Source: Syncephalis plumigaleata
Taxonomy: Eukaryota > Zoopagomycota > Zoopagomycetes > Zoopagales > Piptocephalidaceae
Reading direction: 5' to 3'
Length of the DNA: 24,850 nucleotides
Assembly (NCBI GenBank): GCA_025201365.1
Contig: JAIXMF010000194.1
Span: 1 to 24,850, forward strand
Shown in pieces: positions 1 to 10,006 of this stretch. Made by a program: the position numbers and the translations under genes. The notes beneath the pieces were generated by a model. The model worked only from the letters and a program-made list of their open reading frames with translations, was not told the origin of the DNA and did not search any database. The stretch's first letter is position 1, and each line of letters opens with the position of its first letter.

Positions 1-402
1 TTGCGCCACTGAGCCATGCGCCATTAATGGTATTCATCAGCCTGATATCCCGAGAATATGCCCATTTACGCCACTAGTAGCTATTATCATACGGCTAAAG
101 CGTTCAATTGCACCGGTACATCCACTCCTAACTGCGTGTTAAAGGCCGCCGAAACCAAGTGCAATCAACTATCGAATGAAGCGGCGAAGCAAGCGTTCAA
201 CAACTCTCCCTTCCTAGACTCGTTATGCTTTAATGCCGCCCTTTCCATCGCCTTATTACACGATAGTTATCGTATTCCACTTGATCGTAAAGTCGAATTC
301 GCCGACTCATTGCCAAAAGGTGTGCTTAATTGGGCACTTGGTGCGATGGTGAATATCGTTAATGACATTGGCCTTAACTTGATAGAGAAAGTAGTTGAGT
401 AA
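1..402 (+). pseudogene. 3' part of a GDA1/CD39 apyrase paralogue, frame-disrupted
   Basis: This is the C-terminal end of a second nucleoside triphosphate diphosphohydrolase, cut by the window edge. Bases 2-46 read CATEPCAINGIHQPDIP, nearly identical to the complete apyrase at 2041-3517. The downstream part (from the ATG at 58) continues the homology with MPIYAT, CFNAALSIALLHDSYRIPLDRKVEF and WALGAM, and stops at 402. The two parts are in different frames: the stretch at about 47-57 is one base shorter than the matching place in the complete copy, so the upstream frame soon meets a stop. One base is too little for an intron, so this is either a real frameshift, making the copy a recent pseudogene, or a sequencing error. 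The 58-402 part has kept its key residues despite much divergence, so it was under selection until recently. It lacks the acidic insert of the complete copy. The two copies form a tandem pair in the same orientation. Confidence 0.75.
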
Positions 403-814
403 CATTAATGATTTGTCCTACTCTCCTCTTCACGAACAATCGAATATTCCTTTCAATAAACGACTCCGTTCTACGATATTAACATATCTATATTATTGCT
501 CAACCCTTACCTATTACAGTAACAATATCAATTATTCCCACTCTTATGCTGATGATGATGCTGATGAGGATGGCATGTATTATCTGCATTAATTTAGCGA
601 AACATCGCACTGTATACGCATGTATTGCGTATTCGTTCATTGCCACTTTCTATTCGTGATAAACCTGTTTATTCATGACGTGGAATGGCGGTGTTACATG
701 TTCAACAACAAAAGAAGGAAGGGCATAACAAAAAAAGAACATTCTTTCTTGTTAGAATACTATTATTCCTACTTTCTACTAAATACTACATATGCTGTTG
801 CTCATTATTAACTA
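403..814. other. intergenic, 3' flank of the first apyrase copy
   Basis: AT-rich sequence with a short GATGATGATGCTGATGAGGATGG-type trinucleotide stretch near 549-572. The short open frames here show no family resemblance and are not called. No RNA gene was recognised. Confidence 0.5.
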
Positions 815-1355
815 CAGACTTTTTCCATCCAATTTGCGCAGTTAGCCTTTTGTCTTTACGAACAAATAATAGTTATAATAACACTTACGTATTTTCGTGA
901 AAGATAGCTATAACTATCCCGGTTAATTTGATTTTCGTTGTTTGGACCCCCGTTGTCCTTGTCCTCCTCTCTTTGAACGCTTAGAAGGAACGGCACCTCG
1001 TTGGAATTGTGTTGGAATACCATCTCCATTGCGAGCACTGCGGATAATCTGAATGAAGTTCAGACATGCTGCCATATCCCGATTCCATAAACGATAATCA
1101 ATAGCTACTTGTAAGTACATGACATGGCAATATCCAACTATACTCGTACACTTGTATCATCTATATTATAGAATTGATGATGATAGTTATCGCTATCAAT
1201 AAATGATCCATTATTAATACTGAATTGTTATTATTATCATGCTGTGTCAATTGGCATTTCTACGCTAATAATGGTGTTAACAATTGTGCAAATCCATTTA
1301 TTAGTAAAGAGCAAACGTTAAAGGATAAATGCGCAAATTGGATGGAAAAACACTG
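815..1355 (-). mobile_element. 541-bp TA-flanked TIR DNA element, non-autonomous, with a coding remnant
   Basis: The left end reads CAGACTTTTTCCATCC then AATTTGCGCA. The right end, reverse-complemented, reads CAGTGTTTTTCCATCC then AATTTGCGCA. These are near-perfect terminal inverted repeats of about 26 bp, and similarity continues more weakly inward. A TA dinucleotide lies just outside each end (813-814 and 1356-1357), the expected target duplication of Tc1/mariner-like and several other TIR elements. Related copies lie at 8857-9118 (the right half only, inverted) and 18692-18919 (ends only). There is no room for a transposase, so the copy depends on an enzyme made elsewhere or is dead. Orientation is given by the coding remnant at 923-1120. 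Confidence 0.85.
923..1120 (-). pseudogene. C-terminal remnant of a transposon protein, possibly Fanzor/TnpB-like
   Basis: An open minus-strand frame inside the 541-bp element carries RLWNRDMAACLNF, followed by IPTQFQRG and a strongly basic tail (KRSKRGG, then GSKQRK) before a TAA at 923-925. The pattern WNRDxxAAxN resembles the RuvC-III motif (RDxNAAxN) at the C-terminus of TnpB and its eukaryotic relatives, the Fanzor nucleases, which are known from TIR elements of fungi. The CxxC zinc ribbon that should precede it is absent. The conserved part probably starts at an exon boundary near 1097-1104, where the minus strand reads CAAGTAG, so the listed start is only the nearest ATG. What is seen is the motif, the basic tail and the position inside a TIR element; the family assignment is inference. 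Confidence 0.4.
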
Positions 1356-1852
1356 TAGTTGAGTAATGATTGTAGAACAATTACACCACATCTAATACAA
1401 TAATCACCATCATTATTAGACAAATAACGCCAACTCAATGTATTATCCCTCGTAATTTGTTAAGGTCGCTATTTTATAGTTACTGAACGATGATCATTGG
1501 CAATCTAGATGAAACATGGATGGCGAGGTATCCGTCTTCCATTTGGCGCATACGAACTGGTATTGTACCAATTACTGCGCGGAATCATTCATTTTGTCAC
1601 ATGTTTGGCTGGATTCTTGTATAACCAGTACGGAAACACGGGCACACGCAGAGTAAAATAATTGAATGTCACCAGCGTAGTATAGCCGCTTACGTGCGCC
1701 CACACAGACAGGCCAACAGACACATGCTAGAGGCCTTGTCCACATTCCTTACGAAGCGCATACTCCTCTTTTCACTTCCACATCATACAAATAGTGCAAC
1801 TAATAAAAAAAGCGTAGAAATACTAGAACATCAAAGTGACTGGCTTCTTCCT
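1356..1852. other. intergenic, upstream of the complete apyrase gene
   Basis: AT-rich spacer between the 541-bp element and the apyrase promoter. No coding region, tRNA or repeat was recognised apart from the TA at 1356-1357 flanking the element. Confidence 0.5.
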
Positions 1853-1860
1853 TATAAATA
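1853..1860 (+). promoter_or_regulatory. candidate TATA box of the apyrase gene
   Basis: TATAAATA followed by GCCCC lies 181 bases before the predicted start codon. A pyrimidine-rich stretch follows (about 1900-2035), as is common around fungal transcription starts. This would give a 5' leader of roughly 150 bases. Confidence 0.45.
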
Positions 1861-2040
1861 GCCCCATCTGACTTTGCTTGCCAGTTTAATCGAATATCCT
1901 ACATTTTCTTTATTATTATCGTTGTCACTATTGTCATTCGCTTTCTATTATCGTAAAAAAGAACTATCCATTTCTTCTCTCACTTGAGGGTACTATAGCG
2001 ATATTAACGATACTCACTATACATCCTTCTTCTTTACACT

Positions 2041-3517
2041 ATGAAGTTATTACTTCGTTTGATTGGAGCCAGCTGGGTCGCTTCAGTCGTGCTGGTCGCG
2101 ACCAGTATGTCCAGGATGGCGGAGGCCACTCCAGTCGATGAGGTTAGTACTATGATCATCTATAATAAGACTAGATTATTATTATTGTAAGCAGCAGTTG
2201 TTAAAACTTTTCTTTTTCTTTACAATACTTCATTGGATATAAAAGTCAGCAAAAGCCTCAGAATCATCGAAATCATCGGTTAGCTATGGTTTAATGATTG
2301 ACGCGGGTACAGGCGGTACTAGAATCTATCCATTCTACTGGCAAACTATCACACGCAACAATCTATACGTTCAGGTGAACCCAGTTCTAAAGAAGAGTGG
2401 CAAGAAACCACAAAAAGCCAAGGTGACGCCAGGCTTAGCATTAAAGAGTCCGAATGAAGTTGCCGCTTATCTACAGCCACTCATCGACAAGGCTAAAGAG
2501 TTCATTCCGCAGGATCAACACGCGAACACACCTATTCTATTCAAAGCCACCGCTGGTATGCGTCTGCTGCCCGTGTCACGTCGTAATGAAGTAATGCGTG
2601 CGGTTATTGCATTCCTTAATGATCGATCTCAGGTGCCGTTCCGATTTAACGCGGCCAACGGTGCTCAAATCATCTCAGGCGAGCAGGAGGGCGTGTACGG
2701 TTGGGTTACCACTAATGCCATGATGGGCACGCTACGTGGATCGAATGCGCAACAAGTCACGTTTGCCAATATCGATCTAGGTCGTGGCTCAACGCAAATC
2801 ACCTTTAAACCACCGGTCGTTCCACTTGAGAACGCTTACATCACTCGAGTTAACGGTACCGAGTATGAATTGTACTCGCATTCTTACCTGCGTATGGGTT
2901 TGGAGGAGGCTCGTAGCCGTGTTATAGCATCACTCGCCGGTAACAATAACAACAAAGTGGATGATCCATGCTTGTTCCGCGGTACCGTACAGAATTACTC
3001 GCTTAACGATCGTACCGTTCAACTCGTTGGCCAGGGTCAATTCGACAAGTGTCGCGATTTAGCTAGACAGGTTCTACTTGGTCGCAACACCTTCTGTGCC
3101 ACTGAACCATGCGCCATTAATGGCGTGCATCAACCTGATATACCAGATGGCATGCCTATCTACGCCACTGGCAACTATTTCGATATTGCCGATGCCCTTA
3201 AGTGTGCCGGTAAATCAAGCATGAATTGCATCGCACAATCCGCTCAAGGCTTTTGCTCGGGATCCGAAGGCAATGTCAAGAAGGACAAGGCCAAGAGTAC
3301 CAGTGACGATGATGAAGATGGCGAGACGGATAATACCACATGTTTCGGTGCCGCATTATCATTGGCACTAACGGTCGACAGCTACCGTATTTCATTGGAT
3401 CGCGAGGTCAACTTTGTCGACGAGATACCAGCCGGTAAATTCAGCTGGGGTCTAGGTGCCATGATTGATACAATTGAGAACATCGGACTCTCCATTGCTA
3501 CTAAGCCTAGTGCTTAA
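2041..3517 (+). CDS. secreted GDA1/CD39 apyrase (nucleoside triphosphate diphosphohydrolase)
   Basis: Predicted CDS join(2041..2142, 2246..3517), 457 residues. Exon 1 encodes a signal peptide (MKLLLRLIGASW, then a hydrophobic run SVVLVATS). The intron 2143-2245 is GTTAGT...AAAAG, phase 0. The apyrase conserved regions are in order: ACR1 DAGTGGTRIYPF (53-64), ACR2 FKATAGMRLL (about 133-142), ACR3 SGEQEGVYGW with the catalytic-type Glu (about 178-187), ACR4 DLGRGSTQITF (211-221). The family hydrolyses NTPs and NDPs to NMP plus phosphate with a divalent metal. No C-terminal membrane segment is seen, unlike many cell-surface NTPDases, so the product is probably soluble in the secretory pathway or outside the cell. 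Oddities are Arg in place of the usual second Gly of the DLGG phosphate-binding loop, and an acidic/basic insert (KKDKAKSTSDDDEDGETD) near residues 384-401. It follows a damaged tandem paralogue. Confidence 0.9.
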
Positions 3518-3852
3518 TCATAAACACTAACTATATATATAATAAATCATTAAGTGAACGTAGATAAGGCATACGCGACTAGCTTACTTCTTGTTATCGT
3601 CATCGTCATCATCTAGTGGCAGTACACTATAATTATTATAATATTGTCATACTTGATGCAATTCAATTATTTTATTTTTCTCTAGTACTAATCGTAATAA
3701 TGACAAAATAAAGAAACAATACTAATAGCAACAGCAGCAGCAATAATGATAATGATAATAGTCCCGGTATAAAATATCAATCAGTTCAAATTTCATGTAG
3801 GATATAATGATAAATGTTACAGTATGGTGAATGATGATGATGATGATGATGA
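3518..3852. other. convergent intergenic region
   Basis: 3' flanks of the apyrase (+) and the Ync13-like gene (-). It holds AATAAA-like signals (for example AATAAA within 3541-3546 and around 3707-3713) and short GAT, GCA and ATC trinucleotide runs around 3596-3616, 3729-3760 and 3831-3852. No gene is seen. Confidence 0.5.
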
Positions 3853-6800
3853 TCAAGCAGCAATTGTAGTAGTGGTGCCTGATGATGATGAAAATGACGT
3901 TGTCGATGCTACCACCGTTTGATTCGATTCTTGAGTACTCTCAAGCGTTGTTGCTCGTTTATCCATGATGGTGGTTAGGAAGTTACGTGCCTCTTTATCC
4001 GCTGCTATTCTTAAACGAAGAATACGTAGAATACAATCAAGTTGATCGGTGCTATTCTCGGTCTTCTTCTTAGCCAGTTGTTTAATGGTGCCCAGATTGC
4101 GTCGACCTAGTATACTTTTATTACGACGATTATTCGAATCGTGAGCATTCGCCTGCGCTTCTTCTATTTGTTGGTAGCGTGCAATAAGTGCATCGGTGGG
4201 TAGTTTGTACAGATCACGAATTAATAAAAGTAGTTGGTACTTAGGGCTCTCCCATCGTGGTAATGAAATACCATGCTGATTATTATTATTGCCATCGAAA
4301 TAGGTTTTAAATTGCTACAATAAACAAACAAATAAACATGTTAGACCATTAGAATGCTAATGATGCTTATTCCTCACCTCTAGGCATGCAAACACACGAC
4401 CTAGTTCATCGGTGTTTAGCGGTTTCATCTTGGTTGGTTTCTCGGAAAGTGGTGGTACCATGAGATTCTCGAGATTCTGTAGCATTTCCTTCCAAATCCT
4501 CGTAAATACCAAGGATGATACCTCTGGTCGTAAGTGTTCCGAGAACGCGCGTAGATTCTTGTCCAAATATTCTATTAACGAGCTTTGTACGTCATTCTCA
4601 TCATTCACCAGGACTGATGCTGAGTTTCTTCGATTCGACGCTCCATTCTTAAATATCGAGGTCATTTGACGGAATGTCCCGCTACCATGCAACGCACGGA
4701 AGAATTCCTTTCGTGATAGACAATGACGTATATATCCGGACATCTGTGTACGTTAAACGAGTTCACCATTAGTTCATCATTCTATTACTGTTTGTATTAC
4801 GAAAGATTACCTCGTCCACAACAACTCGGACCATATCCGCTTGAGTTCGCTTCAAGGTACGGAACGTTTTGCCGAAATGAAATCGAATATCGTCTTTCTC
4901 ACCCTCCATACTAACGCGTATTAGCAGTCGACCTTGAGGTTTCAAGTTAAGCCATATATCGTGCGCAAAGTAATCTTGAAACAATGAAGGATGCAGTCGG
5001 AATACCGCCTCGCCACAAATCTTGCTACGATGCATTATTATAGCGCTCACTTCTACGGCAACGGAAAGGGAAAAGGTAAACGATGCATCCCAGCTAGGAT
5101 CGAGCGTATGGAAGATGGAGCGTGTACGTGCCATCTGCACAGTACCAGATTGCAGGATAACGTAGATGCCTTGCTGCATTGCTAGATCACCACCCGCCAA
5201 GTCTTCACCTAGCACCACTTTTACATTGTATATAACATCGGAATTTCTATCGAGTGAATTGGTGGATAAAGATCTGCTACGTGGTAGTTTCCGCTCCAAT
5301 ATACAGCTCATCTCGTCGACATCCAAATCGTAGTACAAGTCATCCAGTTGTTGTCGAATGACTTCAAGATTGTTCAAGCACATACATGACTGAATTCATT
5401 GATTAGCACAAATAGATAAATGGTCATACGACACTTGCCACTTGCCTCGATTGCCACATCGATTGGATTCGACGTGGGTAGATGACTATTCTGATGATTA
5501 CTAGACCCGAACCATCCCTGTTTCATTGCCGATGCTGATATAGCTATATCAGCTCCCTGACTAGTTATGTATCCTTCCAAAGCAGAACAATAAGTTTGAA
5601 TTGCTATACTAAATATCTGGAATAAATAAAGCAAGGGTGTTATTCATTAGATAGTGTTTTGTAGAATAGTAAGCAATTGTATATATATATATATATGTCA
5701 TAAACCTACCTTGGACATTCGAGTGGCATAAATGGCCAATTCCTCTTCTACCGGCCATTGTAATGATAATAGAAATTTTGCCGCATTTTTCAACGTGTTC
5801 ATCATTTCAATTGCTGATGATGAGTGCTTCACATCCGTAGATATAGGTAGGAACTAAAAAGAAATCATTAGTAATATTGCTATTAATCAATCGCGATTAC
5901 TATTACTTACAGGATCTTTATTGATCAATTTCGTCACTGTATCTATCATAGATTTGGATAGATCGTCGAGCCATCGTTCAACTATACGCGAGAACCATCT
6001 ACTTGGATCAAAATCTACCACACTACTTTAAAGAATTAGCCCGCTTACATGATGATCTCTCTTTTCTGCTAACACTTACCCAAGATGCTTCTGTAATACA
6101 ATATCCTTTAATGCCTTTAGTGAAAAGTACAATGGATAAACGGAATCCAGCGTATAATTAGGATCAGCGACAACTTCCTCCAACCATTCGTTCAATTTCG
6201 GCTTCAAATGTAATAAATAGACCGTCAAGATAGTGGCCACTGCATCGACACTAATGTAGCATTTAGTTTCAGTTAATTCTTTGTTTTGGAAAAGTAAACA
6301 GATAGACTACATTAACTATGAACTTACTTGAATAGTGGTTTAGGAAAGCGAATTTGTAGGTCAAGCCAGTCTTGTTGTATTGCGGTAATTAAATTCATCA
6401 ATTGTTCCACGTCTATTTTGTTACTTGTGACGTACAAATGCGAGTGTGTAATTCGATTCCAGCGTACGTCGGCTGTGCTCTATTTTACAGTATTCGTGTA
6501 TATAAGTTAAACTACTAAATAAATACACGCTATCTTGATATATTCACCTTTAACAATGGGATAATACGTAGATGCTCGTTTCTAAACGATTCATCAGCAT
6601 GGATGTACTCGAGCAGGGATACAAGCTCTTGCTCCTCATCGTTATGCGAAATCATATCATGCAATCTATCCTCTAATAATTGGTGTAAAAGTCGATTAAG
6701 ACGCACGCGTACCTTGTATGAATAACGTTTCTATGAGTGACATATTAGTTAAAAGTATCGATGAACCAGTTAAATTTGCTTACATCACTAAGTAGCGGAC

Positions 6801-8660
6801 CACCTGCCATGGTTGCCGTAAAACCTTTATCTATAACATCCAAGGTACGCCTTATATGCGATAGCGCTACTGATCGCTCCGGTATATAATCGCATAAACA
6901 GTCCAGCAACCTAATCATTATTATTATTGTTATCAAGTCACTTTACGCAATAGTAGTACACAAACACTTACGTGATATCTCGCGTTAACGTGTTGATACG
7001 CCAGCGAATAGCAATCTCACGCAAGAGCTTCAATGACATGGGAGCGAGTAATGAATTATTTTCGTTTAGACGTATGTACTGATGGATTTCATGATCGAGA
7101 CACGCCTTCAAAACCACACGAAAACACTCTAGTGGATGTTCCGGAATAGCGACATAACGCGGATGACGTGGATCCTAATTTATAGATTAGTATATCGTTG
7201 CTAGTTATGAATAAGCATGCAACCTTTTTTTCCTACTTGCCTCGTCTTTACCATATGATATTACACCGTACTGACACCGTACCTGATTGCCAGATTCATT
7301 GTGATTATTAGTTTCTGATAGCAGTTTAGGATTCGCGGTTAATGCATAGGCAACAAGCTGATTCAGCTGTTGCTCCTCTCCCTGTCGCCACAACATGTAC
7401 GCTTCCGTGTCGCTGAAATCGCATTGTTTTACAATAGGATGAACGTTGAAAGAGAGTGCTGCCAAACAGCGCTGATAATCTTCCACGCCACTCTAATGTT
7501 TCAATCAGTTAGTTATGTCGTCAGTGTCAATACTATCGTCCCGTTGTCATTGTCTTTACCTTGGGTGTACACGTTAGCTGTAGCTCTCTTATCGACAAGT
7601 CGTTCTCTAACGGATCTACTTTGAAAACCTTATGCGTCCATCCTACTAGACCATCCACATCGTAGAGCGTCATTTGATGGTCGCCATAAGGTGATGGTGG
7701 TAGTATATCAAATTTGCCAAATGCTTCGGAATACGGCCTAACAATTCTACTTGGCTTACGACGCATACCCAATGGCTTTTGCGCTGTTTTCTCGGCAGTC
7801 TCACGTACATAGTCGGCATAAGCGTTGAATTGATCAATGGAGGCAAGGATTTCCGTTGACGACACACATTGATGGCGCAGACAATCGACAGCTTCATTGC
7901 TTAGAACACGGATAAACTGGTATGGATGCTCGATGGCGGGTTGCCCGCAAAAAATAAGAAATTCCGTACCAAGAAATGCTACCGTGCTACATTGTTGCAT
8001 GCGATCCTTAAACGTGCGCTGTTTCATAACATCAACAACAAATTTACTTAGTTGTTCGACGATCATCGGCTCCGACGTATCAAGTGGAGCCGCCTTTCCA
8101 TCGGCTATCTTAACCATACGAGCGCGGAAACGACGAAGAAACGCTTTGGTTAACGGCTTACTAAGATCGCCACCAGGTATATCCATACGTTGAGAGGACG
8201 TGCTCTGCTCGTCTCCACCACTAGTAGCGGTATCCGGTGTACTCGACGTCGATAATGGAAGTGCAGGCGAGATACGCTCACCGTCGTACGATTTCCGCTT
8301 CTCTTTCGACAACGCGGAACGTGGTGCCAACGTATTGCGTAACGATGTAAAGGGAAGTGTTACTAGCGGTTTGGACGATGGAGCACTAGGACGCACTTCA
8401 CTGTTAATGGCAAGGCCAAGCCGTTTCGATATATTCCTTAAGCTAAGTTTCGACTGAACTGGCTCGGTCAAACATTGTCGTCCGTTGACCGACACGGGAG
8501 AAGGTGCCGCTGCTAAGAGCGCACAGCGTAAAGCAGCTCGATATGCAGCCTCCATAGACACATGCACAGGTGGCTCGGGTAAGGCACGATGCCCACTGGC
8601 TACCCGCAATGAATTCAATCTATTGCTGTCTGAAGAGACAACATCACCAGCTGACTGCAT
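3853..8660 (-). CDS. Ync13/Munc13-like protein (MHD1-C2-MHD2), vesicle priming and exocytosis
   Basis: Predicted CDS complement(join(3853..4314, 4378..4743, 4811..5389, 5446..5616, 5710..5853, 5911..6022, 6080..6250, 6328..6479, 6548..6730, 6784..6910, 6972..7174, 7241..7492, 7560..8660)), 1340 residues; all phases agree. Residues 1-290 are Ser/Pro-rich and probably disordered. A MUN/MHD1-type helical region spans about 370-880 (YVAIPEHPLECFRVVL; LNNLEVIRQQLDDLYYDL at its end). A C2 domain lies at about 915-1035 (YNVKVVLGEDL; LDPSWDASFTF) and MHD2 at about 1066-1260. A C2 between MHD1 and MHD2 is the fungal arrangement known from fission yeast Ync13. Family members help SNAREs assemble at exocytosis and cytokinesis sites. 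The C2 loop lacks the usual DPYV-type Asp, so calcium binding is doubtful. Two introns (7175-7240 and 5390-5445) appear to use GC donors. For the first, a GT donor at 7282 is also in frame and would drop 14 residues; for the second, only the GC donor keeps the frame. Confidence 0.88.
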
Positions 8661-8856
8661 ATTATTACAAGTTTAGGACTGTTTAACAAAGTGAAGGATG
8701 CAAATGAAAATAATACTGTTGACTGAGGAATGCGTTGGTTTAGTTTGGGGGGAAGAACGAAAATGAATTAAAGCGTACAAGTCGTAGAATGGGGGCGTGC
8801 GTTCGTGGAGTAAAGATAAGGGTAAGTTAGAACGATTCATTTTACATTTCGATATA
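8661..8856. other. 5' flank of the Ync13-like gene
   Basis: About 200 bases between the predicted start codon and the half-element at 8857. No clear TATA box or RNA gene is visible. Any promoter would lie here or inside the element. Confidence 0.4.
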
Positions 8857-9118
8857 CAGTGTTTTTCCATCCAATTTGCGCATTTATCCTTTAACATTTG
8901 CAGTTTATTAATAAATAGATTTACACAATTGTTAACACCATTATCATTATAGAAATGCCAATTGATATAGCATGATAATAATAACAATCCATGTTTAGTA
9001 ATGGATCATTTATTGATAATGATAACTATCATCATCAATTCTATAAGGTAGATGATACAAATGTACTAGTATAGTTGGATATTGCCATGTCATGTACTTA
9101 CAAGTAGCTATTGATTAG
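8857..9118 (+). mobile_element. half copy of the TA-flanked TIR element
   Basis: Begins after a TA (8855-8856) with CAGTGTTTTTCCATCC and matches, as reverse complement, bases about 1094-1355 of the 541-bp element. The match ends abruptly at about 9118, at the point corresponding to the start of the coding remnant, so the opposite terminal repeat is missing. The long inverted-repeat arm starts within about 20 bases of the break, and no remainder of the element was found beyond the right arm. Confidence 0.8.
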
Positions 9119-9139
9119 TATGATATATAAGCTATTGTA

Positions 9140-10006
9140 ATAATGCTTACGATTGATTGCATATGAGTAGCAACGAGTGAACAAATAGAATACACGATAA
9201 ACAATGTAATAAACAAGCAGTAGTTAGTAGAATGACTGACTTGTCACGAATGAGCAAGGAATGAGCAAGGAAGGGTGCATGAACACGTATGCCAGTTTAT
9301 TCGAAGAAGCAGTATATGCTTGTAGGTAGATAGAGTATGTAGATGGCAGTAAACAAGTAAAATACAAATAAAAGCATGACGTAAGGGTAGCATACAAACA
9401 GATGACGGAAAAGAGCGGTAAAGTAAAAGGTACATATTACAACGAGAGCAATGAACGCTTAAACATTGATAAATAAGCAGGACAGTGATAGAAGACAAAG
9501 AACTAGAACGAACAATAAACAACACTTATTGGTATAGTAATAATAACGACAAGTGAGCATGTAGATAGGATAGAGGAAGAGGAAAACAAAGAGATAAATA
9601 AACGACATAGTGATAGTATGGCAGAATAGCTGCTATTGGGAATGTGTATGTTAAAGTGAAAGAGGAAGTAAGTGGAATGTGAATGACACGAAGAAGGCGC
9701 GTATTACTGAGGAAGTAAGCAAGTAAATAAAAGAAAGAGAATGCGGTTGCCACAAAGAAGGCGCGTGTTGTTTACTGACAAGGAAAATGAGGTTAGCACA
9801 AAGGAGACAGTATTGGTAAAGAGGTAAAGGGAAAGGAAAACAAGGGAAACAACTGGAATGTAGTTGACACGAAGAAGACGCGTGCTGTGTAAAGAAGTAA
9901 ATGGCAAGGGGAATGGGCAATAGGTGGAATAGTGAATATATGCAGTGTGAAATGGGAATAGTGGCAAGCATGTGTATGTAGTGGAAAGGTAGAATGATGG
10001 AGATAA
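9140..10006 (-). repeat. left arm of a long inverted repeat
   Basis: Reverse complement of 15137-16003; position x pairs with 25143 minus x with no indel. Over 9165-10006 every part compared was identical, and the open frames in both arms translate identically. The outer 25 bases or so (9140-9164) show several mismatches, then similarity fades. The inner end at 10006 is abrupt. The strand is purine-rich here (pyrimidine-rich in the other arm). The His/Leu/Ser-rich frames in the arms look like products of base composition, not genes. Confidence 0.95.
9685..9883 (+). repeat. spaced direct repeats, motif ACACGAAGAAGGCGCGT, left arm
   Basis: Variants of the motif occur at 9685-9702, 9749-9766 (CCACAAAGAAGGCGCGT), 9795-9812 (degenerate) and 9866-9883 (with AGACGCGT), spaced 64, 46 and 71 bases apart. 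They are often preceded by a GGAATGT-like or GGTT-like stretch. They could be subterminal protein-binding sites of the kind seen in some long-TIR transposons, or a decayed satellite. Confidence 0.6.

Noticed and set aside
7897-8676. Plus-strand frames opposite exon 1 of the Ync13-like gene
   Set aside because: They are shadows of the long minus-strand exon whose frame is continuous with the conserved MUN region.
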